From: Pelagomonas calceolata
Taxonomy: Eukaryota; Sar; Pelagophyceae; Pelagomonadales; Pelagomonadaceae
NCBI GenBank assembly: GCA_918797485.1
Contig: CAKKNE010000004.1
Coordinates: 3,720,001-3,784,000, forward strand
DNA: 64,000 bases
Direction of reading: 5' to 3'
Shown here: piece by piece, positions 53,479 to 61,378 of the stretch
Layout: the number at the start of each line of letters is the position of its first letter
How positions within the stretch are numbered: position 1 is the stretch's first letter
Made by a program: the position numbers and the translations under genes
The notes under the pieces: model-generated
The model's input: only the letters and a program-made list of their open reading frames with translations
What the model was told of the DNA's origin: nothing
Database searches by the model: none

Positions 53479-54273
53479 CGTCCTCGCTTTTGATGATGGA
53501 CCTGCGGGCGCGGGAGGGGCGTCGATTGTTTGTGGTGGTTGCGGCGACGACGGCTATGGCTTCTTCTCATGCGCGCGGTGCGCGCGGGCGCCCACACGCG
53601 CTGTGACTCGATCCGTGGAAAGAGGGTCACTGCTCAGCGAGGGGCTACGCGCGCGCCGCGCCGCTTCGACCGCAGCGTCGCAAGTGAGTTGTGGGAATGC
53701 GCTCGCGTTGACTGCGCTGGTGCGCACCTCTAAGCGCCGCTATGCACAAAAGGCGGGGCGTCGTCTCTGCCGAGGCCCTAGAGTGTCTTTGCAACTTTTA
53801 CGAAATGGGAGGGTTCGTTAAAGTCCCCGATGGTTCTTCAAGCCTCAATTTAGGAATCCGGCACCTCGCTGCTAAAATCGCACGATCAAAATAGCGTCGA
53901 CTCACCGCCCGCGACGCCGCGTCGCCTACTGCTGCCGGCTTTGAGGTCCTCCTACCCCTCCTGGAGTGCCGTATACCCGTCGACGGGACACGTGACGCGA
54001 CCGACTGCTACTTGAGCCGCCAGGCAGCCGAGATAAATAAATAGGTTTAACATATCCCGTCGACGGGATATGCTATACGGCCGTATAACGGGATATGTTA
54101 TGGGGCTGGGTTGCGTCTTAACGTGGCCACTTCGTACTGCCAGTGGCTGCAAAAGAACGGCAGTTAGATAGTATGGGGGAGGGATCGCCGAAAAGACCAG
54201 GGATGCTGGGACTTGACCCAGGATATGAGGATCATGAGGAGGGTCCCCGACGGGGCGGGGAACGAGGAGAAGA
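53479..54273. other. Long intergenic region with nested palindromes
   Basis: 795 bp without a convincing gene. Contains CCCGTCGACGGG (53976-53987) and a larger nested palindrome (54048-54100). A sequence near 54170-54260 looks faintly like a tRNA T-arm but no complete tRNA folds. Confidence 0.5.
54048..54100. repeat. Nested perfect palindromes
   Basis: Outer 13-bp arms TAACATATCCCGT (54048-54060) and ACGGGATATGTTA (54088-54100) enclose a 22-bp perfect palindrome centred on GTCGAC (54051-54072) and a 14-bp one TATACGGCCGTATA (54074-54087). A third CCCGTCGACGGG occurs 75 bp upstream. AT-richer than surroundings. Confidence 0.8.
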
Positions 54274-55011
54274 CTACGCAGAAAAACCCAGGTCGAGCGT
54301 CACGTCGGCCTTGTCGCAGAGGCCGCCCGCCATCATGTGGGCGAGGTTGTGGGCGCGGTCGCTGACGCCCGACTTCGCCAGCACCCCGTACACGTAGTCG
54401 AACAGGATGTGCGAGTCGGCGATGCCGCTCATCTTGAGGTACACGTTCGTCTCGTCCATCCACCACACCATGTTCATCGAGGGGTCCTTCTTGACCTTGA
54501 AATGGACGACGGAGTTCGCGCAGCAGCACCACGGCTTGCAGTTGAGGGGATTGCACTGGGTGCACGCCTGCTTCGAGTCGACGTCCACCGCAATAATCGT
54601 GTGCTTGGGGATGACGTTCACGTACGTGTGCGAGTAGAGGCCGAAGCAGTCCGTGTCCATGGACTGCGCCTGGATGCCGCCCTCGAAGAGCGTCAACACG
54701 TTCTGCTCGGTACGGCAGCCGCCCGTGATCGACGGGCAGCAGCCCTCCTTCTTTACCTCGCCCTTGAGGGTGTGCACCACGGCGCCGAAGGCCGACGTGT
54801 TCTCGACGATCTCCATGGGCGCGGGCTGCACCCGGTACATCATCTGCCGAAACGGCTGCTGGATCAGGGGCTGCTGCGCCGGCATCGGCACCGGGAGCTG
54901 GGTTCCTGGCGTCGCGCCGGGCGGAACGACGATGTCAACAGGTCCATTGCTTGTCGTGACTCGCAGGGTTGCCCCGGGCGCGGCTCCCTCCGGGACGGTG
55001 ATGGTCGACAT
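54274..55011 (-). CDS. Unknown conserved-looking protein with Cys-rich centre
   Basis: 245 residues from the ATG at 55011. Residues 1-45 hold two VPxGaxPGxxLxV half repeats (ITVPEGAAPGATLRVTT, IVVPPGATPGTQLPVPM), also seen in the WW/UIM protein at 5.06 kb. The rest is a compact domain with several Cys (GCCPSITGGCRTE, CTQCNPLNCKPWCCCA) and beta-rich sequence (YSHTYVNVIPKHTIIAVDVD, SVVHFKVKKDPSMNMVWWMD). It is probably soluble and metal- or lipid-binding, but this is inference. No family recognised. Confidence 0.65.
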   Translation of the reverse strand: MSTITVPEGAAPGATLRVTTSNGPVDIVVPPGATPGTQLPVPMPAQQPLIQQPFRQMMYRVQPAPMEIVENTSAFGAVVHTLKGEVKKEGCCPSITGGCRTEQNVLTLFEGGIQAQSMDTDCFGLYSHTYVNVIPKHTIIAVDVDSKQACTQCNPLNCKPWCCCANSVVHFKVKKDPSMNMVWWMDETNVYLKMSGIADSHILFDYVYGVLAKSGVSDRAHNLAHMMAGGLCDKADVTLDLGFSA

Positions 55012-55229
55012 CGTCACTAATCGCGATCGCGCTGCGCTGAGATGGTATAGTATAGTCTGCGCTGATGATACCAGTTGATACCCGCAAGATTTCAAGATTC
55101 TAGAACCATCCCATGAGCAATCTTGCGAACACGTATGAGATGCTGGGGCGGCTCGAAAAAGAGTCTGCAAATGCGTTCAATGGAGCCGCTGGCGCTAGTA
55201 GGTTAGGTTTAGTTAGGAGCCTACACTCA

Positions 55230-55820
55230 TCAGCCCCCGGGGTTCGGGTTGCCCGCGCCCTGGCGCTCCATCATCGTCTTGAAGCCCGGGCCGTCGCGCG
55301 GCTCCGGCAGGGCGCCCGTGATGACGTAGTCCAGGACGTCGACGACCTGCGACGCGTCCTCGCAGACGGCGAGCGCCGTCGCGTTGACCTCCTTGAGCAT
55401 GTGCGACACGCCCGGCGGGTGCAGCGTCACGAGGGCCTTGCCCTTGGCCGTCGCGTAGCCAGCATCAAAAGCCGCGTTCCACTGGCGGTACTTGTCGCCG
55501 AAGCGCACGACGACGACGTCCGCGTCGTCGATCAGGGTCCGCGTGCGGATCAGGTTCAGGCGCGCGCCTTTGTTGTCGTAGTTCGGTCGCTTCTCCTCGT
55601 CGCCGAGGATGATGGCGCCGCAGTCGTCCGAGTCCTCGTGGCTCGTGTTCGGCGCGTCGATCGTCACGGGCAGGTTGCGCTGGGCCACGCCGTCGCCGAT
55701 GACCTCGCGCCAGTCGCTGTGGATCTCACCACTCAAGTAGACCTTCCACGTCCGGCTGTTCGTCGACGTCGCGAAGCCGCGCGCGGCCGTGCGCCGCGCC
55801 AGGTGTCGGAGAGCGAGCAT
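55230..55820 (-). CDS. YtoQ-family protein, probably mitochondrial or plastid
   Basis: 196 residues from the ATG at 55820. Arg/Ala-rich presequence (MLALRHLARRTAARGFATS) looks mitochondrial. The domain starts with WKVYLSGEIHSDWREVIGDG, the hallmark of the bacterial YtoQ family, then DDCGAIILGDEEKRPNYDNK, ADVVVVRFGDKYRQWNAAFD, GKALVTLHPP. The fold resembles nucleoside 2-deoxyribosyltransferases, but the reaction is unknown. Full family length. The upstream leader has tandem GTGAGAGCA repeats (55850-55935). Confidence 0.85.
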   Translation of the reverse strand: MLALRHLARRTAARGFATSTNSRTWKVYLSGEIHSDWREVIGDGVAQRNLPVTIDAPNTSHEDSDDCGAIILGDEEKRPNYDNKGARLNLIRTRTLIDDADVVVVRFGDKYRQWNAAFDAGYATAKGKALVTLHPPGVSHMLKEVNATALAVCEDASQVVDVLDYVITGALPEPRDGPGFKTMMERQGAGNPNPGG

Positions 55821-56071
55821 GTTGCTTGTGTGTGAATCGGTAGTAGTTGTGAGAGCAGTTGTGAGAGCAGTGATGCCTCGTGCGAGCAATGTGCAGTTGT
55901 GAGAGCGGTGATGTCCGTGAGAGCAATGTGCAGTGACGCAACAATATGTATGCAAGTGGTCAACAATATGCAGCCGCCGCGAGAAAGCACAGCAAAGAGC
56001 TACTACTTTGACGGCTGGAGCACAGGAAAAGCTTCGTTCACCTTGCGGTGCCTGCGTAAGCCTCTTTGTTT

Positions 56072-56095
56072 GCTAGTGTCTTACAGGCCGCTAGC
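56072..56095 (+). promoter_or_regulatory. CTAG palindrome motif, copy
   Basis: GCTAGTGTCTTACAGG then CCGCTAGC, 24 bp; 439 bp before the plus-strand start, or 191 bp if the foldback is subtracted. Confidence 0.6.
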
Positions 56096-56123
56096 TCGCT
56101 TTGCGCGCGGCCACGCAGTGAGG

Positions 56124-56371
56124 TTGCCCCGTACCGTTAACGGTACGGGGTGACACAGGCCCTAGTGAGTTTTGCGCCACTAGCATTTAAGCTGTTTTAC
56201 GCCGCTCGTCAGAACGCTGTTCTTCGCCGCTCGCCCTTTCCGCCCCCGTAAAAAAAAAAAAAATAGCGGCGAAAAACAGCGTTCTGACGAGCGGCGAAAA
56301 ACAGCTTAAATGCTAGTGGCGCAAAACTCACTAGGGCCTGTGTGCCCCGTACCCGTAACGGTACGGGGCAA
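56124..56371. mobile_element. 248-bp near-perfect foldback element
   Basis: Arms of ~105 bp are inverted copies with only a few mismatches; centre contains a run of 14 A. Both ends are themselves palindromes: CCCCGTACC...GGTACGGGG at 56127-56150 (perfect) and 56345-56368. No coding sequence. Resembles a non-autonomous foldback/MITE element; no target-site duplication is certain. Confidence 0.8.
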
Positions 56372-56533
56372 GGTAGGCGTCGCCAATTAGCCAACAGAGA
56401 CGCCGGGGATTGGCGAGACCCGCCTCCAAGCCGCGAGCTACGTCTGAAAGTCGCAAAACTTAGAAAGCTTTCATTGCAATTTTTGACCACTCCTCAGGTG
56501 CTCGCCACCGATCCAAGGTTGGCGGCGTCGGCG

Positions 56534-57150
56534 ATGGCCGTGCTCTCTGTTGTAAACATAGCCGTTTTCACGAATCCGCTCGTGCGGCGCACCGCTCACG
56601 TCCACGGCATCGCGGCGTATTTGTGCCGCTCCGGCGCGAGTATTGCCGGGCTGCTCGCTCTGGTCGCGCACGCGGACGCCGAGCACTCGCAAGCGTCGTC
56701 TGCGCTAGACGACCCCTACGTCCGGGCCAAGAAGCGCGGCGAAAAAGTTCAGCTCGTCTCGCGCATTTTGGTGGCCTTCTACTTCCTCTTTTCAGGCGGC
56801 TTCCTGTGTCCATCGAGCAGACGCCGATGGCGTGGGGGGCAACGCGATCGATCGTCTACGCAGGCGTCTTCGCAAGCTCGAGCACGTGGGCCTTCGTCGT
56901 CGGCATCGGCGGCGCCGCTGCGGTGGCGAGTGGATACAAGTTCACGGTCGCGGCAGGCTTATTGTCCGTCCTCGTCCTGACGCACGGCATCGGCTCCTAC
57001 GCGGCCAAACTCGGCGGACACAAACGCCACCGCGACGCCCTCATGTTCGTGGGCGCGCAGGACCTCTCGGTCCTCGCCGCGCTGCTGCTCCTCGCGGCCA
57101 CGGGCCCGGGAGGTCTATCCGTCGACGCCAAGTACGGGAAAGGCAATTAA
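56534..57150 (+). CDS. Small polytopic membrane protein (2 exons)
   Basis: Exon 1 is 56534-56807 and exon 2 is 56864-57150; 186 residues. The start is the ATG of MAVLSVVNIAVFTNPLV. Four hydrophobic segments are predicted: ~1-12 plus 25-45, ~78-100 (SRILVAFYFLFSGGFL), ~100-135, and ~150-172 (LSVLAALLLLAATG). The two halves lie in different frames; a 56-bp introner-derived intron reconciles them. The pattern is loosely like SURF4/DoxX proteins, but that is not a firm assignment. Convergent with the bestrophin-like gene. Confidence 0.55.
56808..56863 (+). mobile_element. Short, diverged introner-like intron (56 bp)
   Basis: After CTGT, the sequence GTCCATCGAGCAGACG joins CGATGGCGTGG, matching the introner core of the elements at 62.2 and 63.4 kb with a 6-base deletion. 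Acceptor CTACGCAG. Phase fits both exons. Confidence 0.55.
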
Positions 57151-57159
57151 GATTAAAAG

Positions 57160-58158
57160 TTAGTCCCTAGGCAGACTCTTCAGGAGCTCGTCGACCTCCT
57201 CCCGCGCGGACGCGACGCTCCAGGCGCCGCCGAACGGGTCCGACAGGTCCTCGACGAAGGACTCGATGAGCTGAAAAGCAGCCACGAGCGTGGCGAACAG
57301 GACCGCCTCGAAGCGGAGCGAGCCCAAGTCCACCAACAGGAAGACGGCCAGCAGGATCCTCGAAATGATGACGTAGGAGTAGAGCTTGATCGGCGGTATC
57401 GTCGACGCCAGCGCGGACGCCCGCGCCGACCGGGCCGACACCGCGGCGCCGTACGCGTTGACGGCGCGCGCGCAGACCGCGCCGCCGCCGGCCGCGGCGT
57501 CGACCTCGTCCACGGCCCCCAGCAGCCGCGCGAGCGACGCCTGGTCCGCACCGTCGGCGGCCTCGCCGTCCACCGCATCGCGCAGCGTCTCCGCGTGCGC
57601 CCGGATGGCCCGCCGCGCCTCGCCCAGGTCGGTCTTCTTGCTGCTCCTATTGACGATGTCGCAGACCTCGGCGACGTCGCGGACGGCGAACGCCTCCGCG
57701 AAGAGGGAGTCCTGGATCGCGCCCTGCCGGCTCGACAGCTGCGAGTAGATCGAGCCCAGGATCGTCGAGTAGATCAGGGCGAGCAGGGTCACGAACGGGC
57801 CGAACGCGCCGACGCCCTGGCTCCGGTCGATGCCCAGCACCTCGACGATCGCGACGTTCAGGTAGTCGTTGCCCAGCACGTAGCCGCCGAACGCCGCGCC
57901 GGCCGCGACCACGAGCCTCGAAATGCGGTCCAGGCGCACGCCGCCGACGGTGCGGTCGCCGAAGGTCGACGGCGTAACGCGGTCCACGGACGCGTCGTCA
58001 GCTGTGCTGGACCGCGCGATGCCGGCTTTGGCAGCCCGCCGCGCGGGGCGGGCGCTGGGCACAGGCAGACAGACACCTTTCGACACGGCGGTGCGGAGCG
58101 GAGCAGGCGGCAGCAGTGCGCGCGCATGGCACAGGAGAATCGCTGCTAGCAGCCGCAT
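57160..58158 (-). CDS. Bestrophin-like (DUF4239-type) membrane protein, plastid-targeting-like leader
   Basis: 332 residues from an ATG. Leader MRLLAAILLCHARALLPPAP suggests a signal/plastid presequence. Hydrophobic segments at ~82-100 (LVVAAGAAFGGYVLG), ~120-140 (AFGPFVTLLALIYSTILGSI), ~262-285 (YSYVIISRILLAVFLLVDLG) and ~288-310. The arrangement, with FGPFVTLLALIYSTILGSIY and a long helical loop between pairs, matches DUF4239 bestrophin-like proteins, some of which are chloroplast anion channels. Ion selectivity is not deducible. Confidence 0.68.
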   Translation of the reverse strand: MRLLAAILLCHARALLPPAPLRTAVSKGVCLPVPSARPARRAAKAGIARSSTADDASVDRVTPSTFGDRTVGGVRLDRISRLVVAAGAAFGGYVLGNDYLNVAIVEVLGIDRSQGVGAFGPFVTLLALIYSTILGSIYSQLSSRQGAIQDSLFAEAFAVRDVAEVCDIVNRSSKKTDLGEARRAIRAHAETLRDAVDGEAADGADQASLARLLGAVDEVDAAAGGGAVCARAVNAYGAAVSARSARASALASTIPPIKLYSYVIISRILLAVFLLVDLGSLRFEAVLFATLVAAFQLIESFVEDLSDPFGGAWSVASAREEVDELLKSLPRD

Positions 58159-58458
58159 CGTTTTTGGCGCTGCCCGGGCAGCCAGGCGGATGGCAGGCGG
58201 ATCGGAAATCTGATGAAGAGGGCGAATCTAGTGTGTCAATACCCTGGCGCGAGGCGGAAGGATGGCGGGGTTTGCCGAGGCGGTTCTGCTGAGAAGGACG
58301 TATGCTGTTATGAAAGACGCGCCCGGCCCGCCCCCGCCGCCGATGAATGCGACGCGCGGTGTCTCGCCCCCCAGGTGCTCCGCCCACTAGTCCTGGCCGT
58401 ACAGATAACCCACGCGGCGCGCGCCGGAGCGGATCCAACACTACAGGTAAGGTTCTCG
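58159..58458. other. Intergenic region with diverged CTAG-type motifs
   Basis: A half palindrome CTAGTGTGTCA (58228-58238) and a companion-like ACTAGTCCTGGCCGTACAG (58386-58404) are present but degenerate. Confidence 0.4.
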
Positions 58459-60009
58459 TTACACAGGCGCCGGCTCGCGGTCGAGGCTCCAGAAGACGTT
58501 CGCGACGGACGCGCCGAGCGCGGCGTCGTTCAGGAGCTTCGTCACGCCCGCGCCCGCCGCCCGCAGGTCCCCGACGCCCTCGCCCATTTCGGGGGTGGGC
58601 TCGAGGTAGACGTCGAGCTCGCAGGCCAGGCCGTTCGGGTAGCGCACGTGCGTCCGCAGCGCCGCGACGGCCGGCTCGTCCGCCAGCGTGTCGGCGACGC
58701 GGCGCTCGAGGTCGGCCTGCGTCGGCAGCGAGGCGACGACGGGGCAGGTCTTCTCCGCCGGCACGACGCGCACCGTCGCGTCCCCGACGCGCGGCGGGCC
58801 CGCGTCGCCGTGGCCGTGCGAGTGCCCGTGCGAGTGGCCGTGCGAGTGCGAGTGCGCGCCGTGGTCCTCGGCCTCCATGTCAAGTAAAGCGACGCGCGCC
58901 GCCTCGGCCAGCTGGAAGCTGGCAGACGTCGACAGGTCGCTGTCCAGGGGCACGACGTCGACGTCGACGCGCAGCTTCCCCGCGATGCTCCGGCCTCTTA
59001 ATGAAGCGACCTGCGCGACGCCCGGCACGGCGAGCACGGCGAAGCGGAGGCGCTCGAGCGCGTCCTGGTCGACCGCATCGCTCAATTCCTGCAGCGCGCC
59101 CGCCGTGATCTGGAAGCCTGTGGCCGCGAGCATCGCCGCAACCGCCAGACCCGCCGCGGCGTCGGCGTGGCGGAAGATTTTGAGCGAGCATCGCGCCGCC
59201 GCGATCCCGACGAGCGCGACGACGGACGACAGCGCGTCGGACCGGTGGTGCCACGCGTTCGCCTCGAGGACGGGCGACCGCAGGCGCTTGCCGACGCGCG
59301 CCGTCGCGCGGAAGAGGCCCTCCTTGGCGACGATGGACACCAGCGCCGCCACCAGGGCGATCTTGCCCGGCTTGAGGCCGAGCGCGCCGTGCGCGTGCAC
59401 GCCGGCGTCGAGCGCGTGCGACGCCGCGCCGGCGCCGGCGGCCACGAGCATGCCGCCCACGACGAGCGCGCCGACGGTCTCGAAGCGGCCGTGGCCGTAC
59501 GGGTGGTCCTCGTCCGCCGGTAATCTTGCCGCGCGCATGGCCACTAATGTCACAACGTCGCTCGCGAGGTCCGAGGCGGAATGGGCCGCGTCGGAGATCA
59601 TCGCGGCGGACCGCCCGTAGATGCCCGCCGCGAGCTTGCCGAACGTCAGGAGCACGTTGACCAATCCGCCGACGACCGTGATGCGGTCCGCCGCCTTCTG
59701 GTCCGCCGAGACGCCGGCCAAGATCTTCTGCGTCGGCGAGGCGAGCAGGTGGCTCGAGGTCCAGTCCGCCAAGGCGGGGTTCAGCCGCCCCGCGACGTGG
59801 CCGGGGATCTTCCACGGCCTTCTCACGGCGTTGAGTAGCGGCCGCGACGCGGTCGCGTCGGCCGTGGCGACGCGGCCGTGGTTCAAGCGCGTCCTGCTTG
59901 GCCTCGCGCGCTCCACAGGGCTGCGCGCCGCGGGAACGCGCACCGCTGGGACGAGTAGCGCCGCAGCGCACCCCAGAAGGAGCAAGACAGCAGGGCCCCT
60001 ACGCTTCAT
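58459..60009 (-). CDS. Cation diffusion facilitator (CDF/ZnT-type) metal transporter
   Basis: 516 residues from an ATG with a long N-terminal extension (signal-like MKRRGPAVLLLLGCAAALLV) suggesting plastid or endomembrane targeting. The CDF domain begins at ~105 (ADRITVVGGLVNVLLTFGKL). Metal-site motifs are intact: SDAAHSASD in TM2 and HHRSDALSS in TM5. A cytosolic His-rich loop (HSHSHGHSHGHSHGHGD, ~395-412) and C-terminal domain follow. Family members move Zn2+, Fe2+ or Mn2+ by proton antiport out of the cytosol. The metal is not assignable. Spacing matches MamB/FieF-type CDFs. Confidence 0.88.
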   Translation of the reverse strand: MKRRGPAVLLLLGCAAALLVPAVRVPAARSPVERARPSRTRLNHGRVATADATASRPLLNAVRRPWKIPGHVAGRLNPALADWTSSHLLASPTQKILAGVSADQKAADRITVVGGLVNVLLTFGKLAAGIYGRSAAMISDAAHSASDLASDVVTLVAMRAARLPADEDHPYGHGRFETVGALVVGGMLVAAGAGAASHALDAGVHAHGALGLKPGKIALVAALVSIVAKEGLFRATARVGKRLRSPVLEANAWHHRSDALSSVVALVGIAAARCSLKIFRHADAAAGLAVAAMLAATGFQITAGALQELSDAVDQDALERLRFAVLAVPGVAQVASLRGRSIAGKLRVDVDVVPLDSDLSTSASFQLAEAARVALLDMEAEDHGAHSHSHGHSHGHSHGHGDAGPPRVGDATVRVVPAEKTCPVVASLPTQADLERRVADTLADEPAVAALRTHVRYPNGLACELDVYLEPTPEMGEGVGDLRAAGAGVTKLLNDAALGASVANVFWSLDREPAPV

Positions 60010-60404
60010 CCTGGCACCGCAGCGACGGGGTTCGGCACTTATTATTGACGAATATCAACGCAGCGGTGGCGTCAACAAGTGCTGCCGCCGAATACGCGCA
60101 GCGGCCTGCCGCAGTGCCTTCTCTCGATCACCGATCATCGATCACCGCTGATCACCGATAGGTTTGCCAGTCAGGAGGTGTGGAACAGCTCTCTGGACAA
60201 CACGCTTTTTTTAGGGCACGGACGCCCACGTCTGTGCCGCACCGGGCGCGGCAGCACGCACACGCATGGGAACTACAAAAGCAAGGTAATATACACACCT
60301 CCGACGACGTGATAACCGGGACAAGCGTATTTCGCGCGCGCGTCGGGGGATACATTAACCCCATCGCGCGCGGTCACGACGCTCGAATCACGACACCACC
60401 GCAT
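60010..60404. other. Intergenic region holding a SECIS-like element
   Basis: 3' UTR of the DsbA-type gene with the SECIS candidate (60308-60392), then promoter of the CDF gene. GATCACCGATCAT-type direct repeats near 60125-60155. Confidence 0.55.
60308..60392 (-). promoter_or_regulatory. SECIS-like element of the DsbA-type gene
   Basis: On the minus strand 13 bases after the stop. Outer helix CGTGAT/ATCACG; inner helix AGCGT/ACGCT; core GTGA opposite GA; upper helix of eight alternating C-G pairs, then GGGG/CCCC; apical loop TTAATGTAT with the expected AA. Fits the eukaryotic SECIS form, with GTGA instead of ATGA. Confidence 0.75.
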
Positions 60405-61058
60405 TCAGAGGACCTCGCCGAATATCTCAACGAGCTGTGGCGCATCTACGGCTCCAGAGAAGCCGACCGGGCGCGCGTCTTCTCGGCCTTGAACGACGAA
60501 ATACGGCACGCCTCGGACCCCGCGCTGCGACGCCTGTGCACAAGCTCTGCGGACGTCCTGCTGCGCCTCCGGCGTGTCTAGGACCTTCCGGAAGCCTTCA
60601 ACATCAACCCCATTTTCCGAGGCAATGCGACAGATTGTTTCCGGATCCGACACGTTCTCCCCGTTCTCGTAGATCGCCTCGAAACAGGCCTTCTTCAGCT
60701 GCGCTTCCTTCTCGCGCGGCGCGAAGCGCAGGAGCTGGTGCGCGCGTAACGTGTTCGGCCAGATCTTCCAGTCGGCGAACGGCGCGCCGACCTTGCGGCC
60801 CTTGGCTCGCAGCGAATGCGTCCAGCCGTCGCTGCCCCACCGCCGTCGATTGTACGCTAGGTAGTCTTCGCCGTTTTCTTGCGTGCCGGGGTCGATCATG
60901 AACGGTTCCCACGAGACGGTCGCGTCGACGCCCTCGCCCTTGATTTGGTCGATGGCCGCGTCGAGATTCTTCGCGCCCACCCAGCACCAAGGTCAGGCAA
61001 AATCGGAGTATACGGTGACCGTCAGCTGCCGACCACTGCGGGCCACGCCGGCCGACAT
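60405..61058 (-). CDS. DsbA/FrnE-family selenoprotein with UPWC active site
   Basis: 217 residues from the ATG at 61058. TGA at 60995-60993 falls at residue 22 inside VTVYSDFA-U-PWCWVG, exactly where DsbA-family thiol oxidoreductases have the first Cys of CPWC. Downstream sequence is a full DsbA/FrnE-like domain: VSWEPFMIDP, helical insertion (60-150), and the cis-Pro loop RGVPYFVVQG. Translation past the TGA with selenocysteine gives a complete enzyme; termination would leave 21 residues. A SECIS candidate lies directly after the stop. No signal peptide, so cytosolic action is likely, as for FrnE-type enzymes. Confidence 0.88.
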
Positions 61059-61378
61059 GGCTGGCAATGCGAGGAGTAGTGTGTAGAGGATGATTGTGTC
61101 CCCGGCGCACGCCGCTGCGCGGTTTAAGTGGTCTCACGTCGCGTAGAGAGTCCTTGCTCGAAGTGAGCAAGTCCTGCACGTGTTTGAGCGGTCACTCGCA
61201 CCGCTATTTTGCCTGAGCTCTCTTTGGGCTTTGCAAGCTCTGCGGAGGTCTGTTGGGTCTGCGTGCACGCAGAGCTTGTTCTCGCTCCTCAGCACGTTAG
61301 GTTACGTTGGGACACCCCGCGGCAGCGCTAAAGACGTGCCGTTGCCGCTCCCGTGCTCGCACTCGAGTACTCAAAGCC
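61059..61378. other. Divergent intergenic region
   Basis: Between the DsbA-type and GNAT-PUB starts. No CTAG palindrome or other motif recognised. Confidence 0.4.

Larger units (their letters stand above)
55821..56533. other. Divergent intergenic region with CTAG motif and foldback
   Basis: Contains tandem GTGAGAGCAxTG repeats (55850-55935), a CTAG palindrome (56072-56095) and the 248-bp foldback (56124-56371). No gene. Confidence 0.55.

Noticed and set aside
54170-54260. tRNA-like T-arm (GGGTCAAGTCCC on the minus strand) near the end of the 54.27-kb gene
   Set aside because: No matching acceptor stem, D-arm or anticodon arm could be built; probably a chance B-box-like string.
56240-56270. 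Run of 14 A inside the foldback as a retroposon poly(A) tail
   Set aside because: It sits in the loop of the hairpin, not at an element end, and there is no adjacent gene copy or target duplication.
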